The notes beneath the pieces were generated by a model, which saw nothing but the letters and a program-made list of their open reading frames with translations, made no database searches and was not told where the DNA came from. From Candidatus Cloacimonadota bacterium (lineage in GTDB: Bacteria; Cloacimonadota; Cloacimonadia; Cloacimonadales; Cloacimonadaceae), in NCBI GenBank assembly GCA_029565595.1, contig JAKQNV010000115.1, positions 1 through 47,393 of the forward strand: a stretch of 47,393 nucleotides of DNA, in the 5' to 3' direction. A program made the translations under genes and the position numbers. Below are positions 34,344 to 43,140 of the stretch, one piece after another; the first letter of the stretch is position 1; each line of letters starts with the position of its first letter.

Positions 34344-37052
34344 TTACTTAACCAGAAGCGCCTTGCGCAGGTGGTCGGTGCCGCCGGCGGACATGTTCAC
34401 GAAATATATCCCCGCGGCGCAGGTTTGGCCGGAATCGTCCCTGCCATCCCATTCAGCCTGATGTTCGCCCGCCTCCCTGGTGCCCAGGTCAAGGCTGCGG
34501 ACCAATTGGCCGCGTTGGTTGAAGACGCGGAAACTCACCGCGGATCGTTCCCCCAAGCTGAAGGGCAGCGCGAGCGCGGAACTGAAAGGATTGGGGTAGA
34601 GGGCTTTCAGTTCAGTCCCCAAAGGGAGCGTCGGAGCGCCGTCCGCGGAGCCTTGTTTGGCCTGGGTTACGGACACCGCGAAGGGATCCAGGCGGCCGCA
34701 GAGGTTTTCGTAATGGCTGCGTCCGTTCACGTCCGTGGCGCGGAGCGTGTAGTAGAGCGTGTAACCGTAGGCGGGAACGGGGATCTGGGCACTCCAGACA
34801 TCGTCGTAAGACCACTCGAGCGGGACGGTCACCCAGTTGGAGTAACTTCCCGTCGCATTGTTTTTGTAGCGGTAGGAAACGTAGGTGCTGTCGGTATCCA
34901 CGGAGTAGGCAGAACTGATCTCCGCCGCGATGTCCAGGAGGCTGTTCGCTTCCGCGCTGGCTACGGGGTTGTGCCAGACGTGGACCATATTGGCGTCGAA
35001 GACCGTGTTGGCGCGGCAATGGATGGCGTCGTCGGAGAGGAAGGAGGAATTGTAATAACTCACGACGCTGTAGCCGGGCATGGCGGCCTGGTAGGTCTGG
35101 ACAGCCGCGAGGTCGTAGGAGGTCGGCGAGGATGAGGATTGCGGAACGTAGATCTTTTTATTGAGGATGAAGGAATTGGTGTAGGGCTGGTTGTTGGGGG
35201 CGTAAACCCGGTAGATGCGGTAGGGCGTGCCATAGCTGGAGGTTTTGGTCTGCCAGGCGGCGACGGCGGCCTCGAGCGCGGAGTAGTTGGAATGCGAACT
35301 CGGGACCTGGGCGATGAGGACTTTGTCCACGTCCAGCAGCTTGCCCCAGCAGTCGATGTGGTCGATGGAGCCGCTAAGCAGGGGATCGCTGTAAATCTGG
35401 TATTCCCCGACGCCGAGGTAGTCCTCAAACATGTTGTTGATGTAGGACTGGTTGAGCAGGGCGTTTTCGCGCAGGACGAGGTCGGTGGACATGGCCTTGC
35501 CGTTGCCGTCGGTCATGATGTTGCCACCGGTGGCGGTGAAGTTCATAGTGTAATAATCGATCCCGAGGTAATTGGCGATCGTGATGGGGATCTTGTCGTC
35601 ATTGTAGCGGGGGCGGTTGTAGCTGAAATCGACGATCTTCATCTGGCGGTTGCCGTCGAAGATGGTCCAGGGGCCGTAATCTCTCGTCCAGTAAGTGTCC
35701 GTGGCAGCGTTGACATAGCGGACATTGGCCATGTTCATCCCGGAAATGGCGTTGAGCGCGGAGTTGCAGGCGCTTTGGCTGGAGGAGGAAACGACCACGT
35801 AGAGCAGGCCCTGGTTGGAAAGGTCGGCGATCAGGGCATTGGGTTGGCCAAAAGGATAGCGGATGATGGCTCCCAGGGCGGGCTCCCACTCGGCCACGAA
35901 ACGCGGCTCGGGAACGGGCACGGAGGGCTTGAACACGCTGACATCGTCCACGAAGATGTTGTTCCCCGCTGCACTCACTCCCTCAAAAACCAGGTAGCGG
36001 GCATTGCCTCCAGAGCCGGCGGGAAGGTCGAGCGTGTATTTGTACCAGCCGGCGTCGCGTACGTAAGGTGAAGATGAGGTCGGGCGGGTGATCGTACCCA
36101 GGAGCGTGGCGCCCGAGAGATTGGCGGCAGTGTTGTAATGCACGCACAGTTTATCGGCCCCGCTGGCGGTGTCGCGATAGATGCGGAAACTGACCGAGTA
36201 GCCGTCTTCAGGCACATTCAATGGTGGAGTGACCAGCACGCCGCAGGTGCCGGATGCGTAGGAATCGCTGTTATAGCGGGCCATTCCGGCTCCGGTAAAG
36301 GGGCTGCAGGTGGGATTGCTGCCGGAGGTGGCGCGGTTCCAGGTGCCGGTCCCGCTCCCCGCGGTGCGGAAGTTCAGCCAGCCGGTGGGCGGGAAGGTCG
36401 TGCCGTCAAAGCTTTCGGAATAGGGAAAGACCGTGACCGGGCCGGGAGGCGGAGCGGCGAAGCCAAGTTGCAGCTGGTCGATCGCAGAGGACAGTGTTCC
36501 CTCCGGGGGCGAAGCGGGGGAGGGATTGCTGCTGCCGTCATAGAAGAGGCCGGTATTTGCACTGCTGGTAAAGACCCTCCAGTAGATCTCGGAACTGGCG
36601 CGGCCGGAAGTGTTTTCGTCCACCGCGACGACGAGGTTGCCGGAATTGTTGTAGGTGAAAGGCGTGGCCAGCGTGATCTCCCGCCAGCCCGTGCCGGATA
36701 GGCTGACGGTTCCGCTGAAGACCTGGGTCAGGCCGGAAAGCGGCACCCAATCGGATGTGGAAGCGAAACCGCCTTTGGCGGTCAGGCCCAGATAGACCGT
36801 CCAGCTGCCGCTGTAGGAAGGCGTGGTGCTGGAAGCTTTGTAGAACCTGAGTTTTTCGATGGATCCTGAGTAGTTGATCTGCGCCTGGGTGTAGATCTGC
36901 TGCGTGTAGCTGTAGTAACCCCGGCAACGCAGGGGAATGTACTGGTTGGTGGAGGTCCCGCTGCCGATGGTGACGGTCGTTTGCGCCGGTAGGCTGGCGG
37001 CAAAAAGGATCATCAGCAGCAAGAGTAGTACTGTGGTCGATTTTCCGTTCAT
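34344..37052 (-). CDS. Peptidylarginine deiminase of Porphyromonas (PPAD) type with sorting-like C-terminal tail
   Basis: A 902-residue secreted protein with signal peptide 1-23. Residues about 25-200 are a beta-sandwich like one in the C25 peptidase. Residues about 205-385 are a cleaved-adhesin-like jelly roll (FPYSESFDG...PTGW). The deiminase domain is about 390-750. Its active site is D458 (TRDYGPW), H565 and D567 (DHIDCWG) and C679 (AIHCRANT). Spacings of 107, 2 and 112 match PPAD Asp130-His236-Asp238-Cys351. R480 and R482 (SYNRPRYND) lie 22 and 24 after the first Asp, like PPAD Arg152/Arg154, which bind the substrate's C-terminal carboxylate. It should citrullinate C-terminal arginines. 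The tail (YPNPFSSALALPFSL...AAGIYFVNMSAGG) is a FlgD-like/type IX-style sorting domain. The gene converges on the peptidase genes. Confidence 0.9.
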   Translation of the reverse strand: MNGKSTTVLLLLLMILFAASLPAQTTVTIGSGTSTNQYIPLRCRGYYSYTQQIYTQAQINYSGSIEKLRFYKASSTTPSYSGSWTVYLGLTAKGGFASTSDWVPLSGLTQVFSGTVSLSGTGWREITLATPFTYNNSGNLVVAVDENTSGRASSEIYWRVFTSSANTGLFYDGSSNPSPASPPEGTLSSAIDQLQLGFAAPPPGPVTVFPYSESFDGTTFPPTGWLNFRTAGSGTGTWNRATSGSNPTCSPFTGAGMARYNSDSYASGTCGVLVTPPLNVPEDGYSVSFRIYRDTASGADKLCVHYNTAANLSGATLLGTITRPTSSSPYVRDAGWYKYTLDLPAGSGGNARYLVFEGVSAAGNNIFVDDVSVFKPSVPVPEPRFVAEWEPALGAIIRYPFGQPNALIADLSNQGLLYVVVSSSSQSACNSALNAISGMNMANVRYVNAATDTYWTRDYGPWTIFDGNRQMKIVDFSYNRPRYNDDKIPITIANYLGIDYYTMNFTATGGNIMTDGNGKAMSTDLVLRENALLNQSYINNMFEDYLGVGEYQIYSDPLLSGSIDHIDCWGKLLDVDKVLIAQVPSSHSNYSALEAAVAAWQTKTSSYGTPYRIYRVYAPNNQPYTNSFILNKKIYVPQSSSSPTSYDLAAVQTYQAAMPGYSVVSYYNSSFLSDDAIHCRANTVFDANMVHVWHNPVASAEANSLLDIAAEISSAYSVDTDSTYVSYRYKNNATGSYSNWVTVPLEWSYDDVWSAQIPVPAYGYTLYYTLRATDVNGRSHYENLCGRLDPFAVSVTQAKQGSADGAPTLPLGTELKALYPNPFSSALALPFSLGERSAVSFRVFNQRGQLVRSLDLGTREAGEHQAEWDGRDDSGQTCAAGIYFVNMSAGGTDHLRKALLVK

Positions 37053-37540
37053 GGTTCTGGCTCCTTGGGAAATAAATCGTTGTTTGCAGTTGTTTCACCC
37101 CGGGGCGGGTTCTCAATTCTGTTTGCGCCGCTGTTCGCGGCAGTGATCTGTCCCGCTGGAAAGGGCGGATTAAATGTGAAATCTCCAGTTTTGATGACTA
37201 ATTGTAGTTCCAACCAGCCGCTCGAAGCGGCTCCGGATCGGGTCGGAGTTGATCCTGACTCTCGGTTATAGATAACTCTGAAGGCGGAATTATTGTCAAG
37301 CTGTATTATTGAAATTCACACAGATTTCGCGGAAGAATATTCAATGAATTGATCCAAATGCTGTTAACAAATGCAGCGGGAATATCGTTTAAACACTAAA
37401 AGGCAAACATCTTCCTCCGGCCGAGGCGTCCTGCCGTGAGAGATATCCTCTGCTCAAAAAAGGATTTGACAATATGGGGCATTTTTAAGTGATGCAATTC
37501 AATGGATTAAAACACTTGAAAATGGCACAGGAGTAAGCGT
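37053..37540. other. Divergent intergenic region between the deiminase and the five-gene system
   Basis: The 488 bp are AT-richer than the flanks and hold no RNA gene or supported coding frame. A minus-strand promoter candidate is at 37299-37270. On the plus strand a perfect TTGACA at 37466-37471 lies 70 bases before the next ATG, without a convincing -10. AGGAG at 37530-37534 serves the rightward gene. Confidence 0.45.
37270..37299 (-). promoter_or_regulatory. Candidate promoter of the deiminase gene
   Basis: On the minus strand TTGACA (37299-37294), an 18-base spacer and TTATCT (37275-37270) form a reasonable sigma70-type promoter. The transcript would carry a leader of about 210 bases. 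Confidence 0.35.
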
Positions 37541-40500
37541 ATGAAGTTGTACCTGAAGCTCATAATCCTGGCCCTGCTGACGGGTTTGCTCATCTTTGGA
37601 TGCAGCAGAGCGGGCAGCGGCGACCAGAACAAGCTGAAAGATACAGTCGTTCAAAACCTCCGGGTGGAAGACATCCTGAACGACGGCGGGGACGGCCTGA
37701 TGATCAGTTGGAAGCCGCTTCCGCGTGATCAGCGGGTTCAGGAATACCGCATCTACCGCGGCGTCAATCCGGACACCCTGTTTTTCCTCGCCTCGGTGCA
37801 GGTCAACGTCAAAACCGGCGTGGCCTCGGACGTCATGTACTATTACGACAGCGGTTACAACACTCTGATCGACCTGACTTCCCCCGGGAAACTGAAAAAC
37901 GAGAAAGGCAACCAGGGCAGCATCCTTTACCGGGGCGTCCCGCGCGACACGAAACTGGCAGCCAGGCTGAGCGAATGTTTCAACCTGTATTCCCAGATGA
38001 CCGACCGCGATTACTATTATCACTCTGTCAAGGCGCGTTCCGCCAGCGAAAAGGACTCCACGGTCTATGCCGGGATGAAATTCAACCAGCAGACGATCCT
38101 GGCTTCGCTGAAGAGTTCCGCCCCCGGACAAACTCCCGTAAAATATTACTACACAGTGGTGCCCGTCAACGAGCGAAACCAGTATCTGGGCATCGCCAAA
38201 CCCACCAGCGGCTCTCCGGTGGACGACGCCCCTGATAAGGCCCTCGGGCTTTACTGCACAGCCCTGAACGACAAAAAAGCCCTGCAGTTCGAATGGGAAT
38301 ACCCGCTGAACAAAGACGACATCGGAATGTATGCCATCTACGCTGTGACAGCCGTTTCGGACAGCGTGTGGAACCGCATGGATCCAGGTGGACAACTGGG
38401 AATTCTCGCTCAGCGCGGGATTCCGATCGCCCAGGGACCCGTGGGCGGAGGATCACTGGCCAATTACTGCGCCGTGGGTGAGGGCGAAAAGCGGCCCCTG
38501 CCTCCCGGATTTAGTTGGGATGCCGCGCTTGGCGCCCGCTACGTGATCCAGTTCCAGGATTTTGGCGGACAGGCCTCGCCTCCCAGCACCTTGGCCAAGG
38601 CCGTTTTGGCCGAGAGCAAAGACCTGCCCCAGGCAGCGAAGTTTTGGGTGGAAGACAAGCCCATGGACAAGGGCGACCGCCTTTCCATCACCTGGCAGGA
38701 ACCGATCGTCTCCCTGACCAAAACCACGACCTACAACGAAAAGGGCACTAAACTCAAGATCAACTACCAGATCAACAAGACCGACGCCCAGCGGCTCAGC
38801 AACATCTATTTCGAGTTCTTCGAGCCGGGCGCAAACAAGTCTTTCGCCAAGATAAACGAATTCCACCAGGACAACATCATCTTTGTCAACATTCCGGAAA
38901 AATACTCGCTGCACAACAAGGCCACGCTACCCACCGACAGCCTGATGGTGAAGATCACGATCGCCGCCAAACCCTATACGCTGAATCCGAAAAGCGGTCG
39001 GCTGTCCTACGGCAAAAGCGCGCTGGTCAAGGATTACCAGATTGTCCAGTATTTGAAGCCGGATCCTGCGATGATGGCCTACATGCCGACCAAATCCCTC
39101 TTCCGCAACGGCGTGGACGTTTCCTCGGTCCAGAACGTGGTCTACCGTAAAGGTTACCGGGGCTCTTCCTACTCCATCGTGAAGCGCAACACTGCCTACG
39201 AAAACAACCTGGACGTGACCATCCCTTATGTTGCCACTGTGGGCAAGGGCGTGGCCGGATTCAACTTCGTCAAAGGCGATTCGCTTTATACATACATGAA
39301 CGGCGAGAGATTCTCGCGCAAACTCAAGCCCGGTGAAAAGGTCAAGGACCTCACCCTGGTCGATTCCGAGATCGACCTCACCTACGATACCGAAAACGAG
39401 ACCACGCTCTCCACCAGCATCTATCTGGATGAGGCGAAAAAGACCATGGCCAACCTGAATAAGGAACTGGCCACCGGTAAAAAGGATCTGGCGGACATGC
39501 AGGCAACGCTGGGCAAGGCCGATCCGCTGACCGCCATGGCCCTGGGCCAGCAGATGGCCGGCCTGCAACGTAACATCGAAAACCTGGAAAAAAAGATCAA
39601 GGCCTATGGCGCCAACAAGGACTTTAAAGCCGCCCTGGCCCGGGGCAGCGACCGGTCCATGATGCGCTATGTGGCTTCCGTCCGCGAGCCCGAACTGCGC
39701 AAGTTCAATTACGCGATGTTGAAGACCAACGGCAAAGGGCTCTTCAGCAAATCCGCTCCGGACACCACCAAGGCCGGGGATCCGAACTATTACAGCCCGG
39801 TCTCCAACTGGTTTGACTGGAATAAACTGCTGACCCTCTTCGCGGTGATCATCTTCGCCGCGCTGGTGGTGGTGTTCGTGAACCTGGCCAAGCGCGGGAA
39901 AAACCTCTATCTGCGCCCCATCGCCGGTTTGCAGGAGATCGACATCGCAGTCGGACGCGCCACCGAAATGGGTCGCCCGATGCTCTACTGCATGGGCAAC
40001 GGAGGACTTTCCGATGTGGCGACGCTGGCCTCCATGGGCATCCTGAGCACGGTGGCCAAAAGAGCCGCCGAGTACGACACCAAACTGGTCGTGCCCTGTT
40101 ACGACTACCTGGTCATGCCCATCGCGCAGGAGATCGTCCGCGAAGCGCATTACGCGGTCGGACGCCCGGACAGCTTCGACAAGAACAACGTGTTCTACCT
40201 CACCTCCGTACAGTTCGCCTACGTCGCTGGTGTAAACGGTATCATGATCCGCGAAAAGATGGCCACCAACTTCTTCATGGGCTATTTCGCCGCCGAGGCG
40301 CTGCTCATGACGGAGACCGGGAACGCCGTCGGCGCCGTTCAGATAGCCGGCAGTGACGCCATCACCCAGATCCCGTTCTTCATCACCACCTGCGACTACA
40401 CTCTGATCGGCGAGGAGCTTTACGCCGCCTCGGCCTACCTGAATCGCGAACCGATGCTTTTAGGGACCCTGAAAGCGCAGGATTACTTCAAGTTCCTGAT

Positions 40501-40579
40501 CTTGGTCTTCGTGATCGCCGGAGCGATCCTGGGCAGCTTCCAGATCACCGGTTTAATGCAACTTTTCCCCTTAAAATAA
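37541..40579 (+). CDS. Lipobox FN3/coiled-coil protein with C-terminal DUF6754-like domain, paralogue 1
   Basis: A 1012-residue protein with AGGAG before ATG 37541. The N-terminus MKLYLKL...LLIFGCS has a lipobox with Cys21, so lipid anchoring is likely. Residues about 40-540 are beta-rich FN3-like text (ISWKPLPRDQRVQEYRIYRG). A coiled coil occupies about 627-690, a TM about 762-782 and a conserved domain about 788-980, then a second TM near 985-1008. The conserved domain begins LYLRPIAGLQEIDIAVGRATEMGRP and contains MTETGN, SDAITQIPFFITT and CDYTLIGEELYAASAYL. It fits what I recall as DUF6754; I cannot verify this. Topology suggests a long periplasmic part and a cytoplasmic C-terminal domain. 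No known enzyme motif is visible. It starts a five-gene run; gene 5 (43141) is its paralogue. Confidence 0.75.
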   Translation: MKLYLKLIILALLTGLLIFGCSRAGSGDQNKLKDTVVQNLRVEDILNDGGDGLMISWKPLPRDQRVQEYRIYRGVNPDTLFFLASVQVNVKTGVASDVMYYYDSGYNTLIDLTSPGKLKNEKGNQGSILYRGVPRDTKLAARLSECFNLYSQMTDRDYYYHSVKARSASEKDSTVYAGMKFNQQTILASLKSSAPGQTPVKYYYTVVPVNERNQYLGIAKPTSGSPVDDAPDKALGLYCTALNDKKALQFEWEYPLNKDDIGMYAIYAVTAVSDSVWNRMDPGGQLGILAQRGIPIAQGPVGGGSLANYCAVGEGEKRPLPPGFSWDAALGARYVIQFQDFGGQASPPSTLAKAVLAESKDLPQAAKFWVEDKPMDKGDRLSITWQEPIVSLTKTTTYNEKGTKLKINYQINKTDAQRLSNIYFEFFEPGANKSFAKINEFHQDNIIFVNIPEKYSLHNKATLPTDSLMVKITIAAKPYTLNPKSGRLSYGKSALVKDYQIVQYLKPDPAMMAYMPTKSLFRNGVDVSSVQNVVYRKGYRGSSYSIVKRNTAYENNLDVTIPYVATVGKGVAGFNFVKGDSLYTYMNGERFSRKLKPGEKVKDLTLVDSEIDLTYDTENETTLSTSIYLDEAKKTMANLNKELATGKKDLADMQATLGKADPLTAMALGQQMAGLQRNIENLEKKIKAYGANKDFKAALARGSDRSMMRYVASVREPELRKFNYAMLKTNGKGLFSKSAPDTTKAGDPNYYSPVSNWFDWNKLLTLFAVIIFAALVVVFVNLAKRGKNLYLRPIAGLQEIDIAVGRATEMGRPMLYCMGNGGLSDVATLASMGILSTVAKRAAEYDTKLVVPCYDYLVMPIAQEIVREAHYAVGRPDSFDKNNVFYLTSVQFAYVAGVNGIMIREKMATNFFMGYFAAEALLMTETGNAVGAVQIAGSDAITQIPFFITTCDYTLIGEELYAASAYLNREPMLLGTLKAQDYFKFLILVFVIAGAILGSFQITGLMQLFPLK

Positions 40580-40591
40580 AAGAGGTCTTAT

Positions 40592-41218
40592 ATGAAGAAG
40601 ACAATACCACTGTTGATAGTGATCGTGGGAGGCCTGATCTGGCTAGCCTGGGTCTTCATTCCCCATCGCTTACTGCAAGACGTGTTCTACTACGATTTCT
40701 ACCTGCCCTGGGCCCGGGCCATGGCGCCGTTTGGCATGCTCCTCGGCGTGATGAGCCTTTCCATGATGCACTACAGCAAGATCAAGCGCAAAGCCCCCAA
40801 ATGGCAATACAGCTTCTTCTTCTTCGCCGGTTTTATAGCCACTTCGCTGGCCGGATTCATCGGCGGATCGCAGAAAGGCGGGCTCTATATGTGGATCTTC
40901 GAAAACATGCAGATGCCTATGAGCGCCACGATGTTTTCGCTTTTGGCCTTCTATATGGCCTCCGCCGCCTACAAAGCCTTCCGCGCCCGCTCACCCGAAG
41001 CCACCGTGCTCCTGATAGCCGCGATCGTGGTGATGCTCGCGCAGGTGCCGCTGGGCGTAAAGATAAGCAAATACCTGCCCAACATTTCGCAATGGATCCT
41101 GGACGTGCCGAACCTTGCCTCCAAGCGCGGGATCATGCTTGGCGTGGGACTCGGCAGCGTCGCCACCACCCTGAAGATCATGCTTGGCATTGAACGCTCC
41201 TACCTGGGAGGTGATTGA
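40592..41218 (+). CDS. Six-TM membrane protein of the five-gene system
   Basis: A 208-residue integral membrane protein with hydrophobic segments at about 5-25, 41-61, 71-91, 107-129, 134-154 and 180-200. AGAGG precedes the ATG, and the gene starts 12 bases after paralogue 1. Conspicuous polar or Gly text is HYSKIKRKAPKW, FIGGSQKGGLYMW and SKRGIMLGVGLGS. I do not recognise the family. Context implies it is a membrane subunit of a complex with the neighbours. Confidence 0.7.
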   Translation: MKKTIPLLIVIVGGLIWLAWVFIPHRLLQDVFYYDFYLPWARAMAPFGMLLGVMSLSMMHYSKIKRKAPKWQYSFFFFAGFIATSLAGFIGGSQKGGLYMWIFENMQMPMSATMFSLLAFYMASAAYKAFRARSPEATVLLIAAIVVMLAQVPLGVKISKYLPNISQWILDVPNLASKRGIMLGVGLGSVATTLKIMLGIERSYLGGD

Positions 41219-41220
41219 TC

Positions 41221-42414
41221 ATGGCGGAAAAGGTCACTTTCTTCGAACGCATCCAGGCGCTTGACCGCCGCTGGATCTACATCGTGGTCGCCCTGGCCAT
41301 CATCATCCCTCTGCTGATCCCCTATAATTCTGACAACGTAACCTCTCCCCCCACGGAGAACGTGTATCAGATGATAGATTCCTTCGCCGGTCGCGAGGAC
41401 CGCGCCATCCTGATGAGTTTCTACCACGACGCCTCGACGATGCCCGAGCTCTATCCGATGCAGATCGCGATTTTGCGCCACTGCTTCGAGCGCAACGTCA
41501 AGGTCTTCCTGCTCTCCTTCATGCCCACCGGAGCCCCCATCATCGACATGGCCATCAACACCGTCAAGGAAGAATATCCGGAGATCAAATCCGGAACGGA
41601 CTACTGCAACTTCGGCTACATCCCTGTCACCCTGGCCATGCCGACTGTGATCGGTATGGGCGACAACATCGCCACAGCCGTCCCCACTGACGCCGAAGGC
41701 CGCAAGACGGAAAACCTTCCCATCATGAAAGGCATCAACAACTACAGCGAAATGAACCTCGTGATCGAGTTTTCCGGCTCCGTCGCCGGCGGTTACTGGC
41801 TCACCTACGCGCGTCCGAAATTCGGGACCAACATCGCCGTCGGAGTCACCGCCGTGATGGCCGCTGACGAATATCCCTACCTCCAGACCGGCCAGTTCAT
41901 CGGCATGTTGACCGGGCTCAAAGGCGCTGCCGAATATGAGAAACTGGTGGATGTCTTCGCCGCTTACCGCGCCCCGGGCGATGTCATGAAGCCCTATGTG
42001 GACGCCAACGGCAAGAAAGTCGTTCCCGGCCGCTCCTTCAGCAGCGACATCCTGAAAAAGCCCGAGATCCAGGATCTGATCAAGATCACCACCCTCACCG
42101 AGGCCAAGTTCACCCCTGAAGAATTCGCGGCCTTTTTGAAAAAGTACCCCGCCGCCGACCAGGAAAAATTGCTCCAGGCCAAGACCGAAGCCAACGGCAA
42201 GGTCGTCATCGACGTGGCCAAACTCAAGGAAGGCAACTTTGCCAACACCACCTGGTCCGACCTCAACCGCATGACCCGCAACACCCCTTATAAGTTCAAG
42301 GTCGCCCGCATCGGCATGAACGCCCAGTCCGTGGCCCATATCATGATCATCGTCTTCATCCTGATCGGAAACATCGGCTACTTCATCCAGAAAGCGCGGA
42401 CCGCCAAAAAGTAA
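41221..42414 (+). CDS. Bitopic membrane protein of the five-gene system
   Basis: A 397-residue protein starting at ATG 41221, eight bases after GGGAGG; a TTG at 41215 is in frame but overlaps that site. One TM lies at about 19-35 and a second near 366-387, enclosing about 330 soluble residues. The soluble part has alpha/beta character (AILMSFYHDASTMPELYPMQ, VKVFLLSFMPTGAPIIDMA, PTVIGMGDNIATAVPTD, VIEFSGSVAGGYWLTY). Its later half is lysine-rich and helical (ILKKPEIQDLIKITTLTEA). No family recognised. It is two bases from the preceding gene and eleven from the next, so strict co-expression is expected. Confidence 0.7.
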   Translation: MAEKVTFFERIQALDRRWIYIVVALAIIIPLLIPYNSDNVTSPPTENVYQMIDSFAGREDRAILMSFYHDASTMPELYPMQIAILRHCFERNVKVFLLSFMPTGAPIIDMAINTVKEEYPEIKSGTDYCNFGYIPVTLAMPTVIGMGDNIATAVPTDAEGRKTENLPIMKGINNYSEMNLVIEFSGSVAGGYWLTYARPKFGTNIAVGVTAVMAADEYPYLQTGQFIGMLTGLKGAAEYEKLVDVFAAYRAPGDVMKPYVDANGKKVVPGRSFSSDILKKPEIQDLIKITTLTEAKFTPEEFAAFLKKYPAADQEKLLQAKTEANGKVVIDVAKLKEGNFANTTWSDLNRMTRNTPYKFKVARIGMNAQSVAHIMIIVFILIGNIGYFIQKARTAKK

Positions 42415-42425
42415 GGGAGGATAAA

Positions 42426-43043
42426 ATGACATTCGAATTATTCAGCAATCTCGTCGCAGCCTTCTTCACCCTCTGCATCTTCTCCTTCCTCTACAAGGAC
42501 AATCCTTTTTACCAGATGTCCGAGCAGCTGCTGGTGGGGGTGTCTTTGGGCTATTCGCTGGTGCTCACCTACGAGCGCGTGTTCATCCCCTTCTTCTATC
42601 AGCCGATCTTCCTCAAACACGAGTGGATATTGCTCATTCCGAGCATCATCGGTATGTTCTACCTGCTCCGCTTTTCACGCAAACTCAGCTGGCTTTCCCG
42701 CTATCCGATCGCCTTTTCCATGATGGGCGTCGGCGCCTCCGTGGCCCTGGCCATGCACAACAGCATCATGGTCCAGATGCGCCAGGCCATGGTCCCCATC
42801 GAAAACGTGAACCTGGCCCTGATCTTCATCGGAACGATCGCCGTGCTGCTCTATTTCTTCTTTTCCAAAGCGCACACCGGCGCCTACGGCCAGTTCGTGA
42901 ACATTGGCAAGTGGTTCATGATGGTGGGATTCGGAGCCTCCTTCGGCCTCACCGTGATGGCCCGTATTTCCCTGCTCATCGGCCGGATCCAGTTCCTGGT
43001 CAACGACGTCTTCGTCATGCTGAAGCACGCCTTGTTCGGCTAA
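42426..43043 (+). CDS. Second six-TM membrane protein of the five-gene system
   Basis: A 205-residue polytopic protein, preceded by GGGAGG. Six hydrophobic segments fall at about 6-23, 31-54, 66-83, 93-114, 128-147 and 160-185. The block YKDNPFYQMSEQLLVGVSLGYSLVLTYERVFIP is notable for charged residues next to the second helix, and MGVGASVALAMHNSIM for small residues that could pack or form a channel. I do not recognise the family. Fold layout parallels the other six-TM subunit, though I see no clear sequence similarity between them. Confidence 0.7.
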   Translation: MTFELFSNLVAAFFTLCIFSFLYKDNPFYQMSEQLLVGVSLGYSLVLTYERVFIPFFYQPIFLKHEWILLIPSIIGMFYLLRFSRKLSWLSRYPIAFSMMGVGASVALAMHNSIMVQMRQAMVPIENVNLALIFIGTIAVLLYFFFSKAHTGAYGQFVNIGKWFMMVGFGASFGLTVMARISLLIGRIQFLVNDVFVMLKHALFG

Positions 43044-43067
43044 GCGGCTGCATGTTTGGATTTTACC

Positions 43068-43100
43068 GGGGAAGCGATCCTGCTTCCCCCTCCTTGTTTT
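43068..43100 (+). terminator. Terminator or attenuator inside the five-gene run
   Basis: GGGGAAGC (43068-43075), a 6-base loop and GCTTCCCC (43082-43089) form a strong 8-bp stem, followed by CTCCTTGTTTT. It lies in the 97-base gap before paralogue 2, so that gene may get less transcript or depend on read-through. Confidence 0.65.
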
Positions 43101-43140
43101 GTTCGCTTTGGCAAGTGAGCTCCGGCTCCAGGTGACATAC

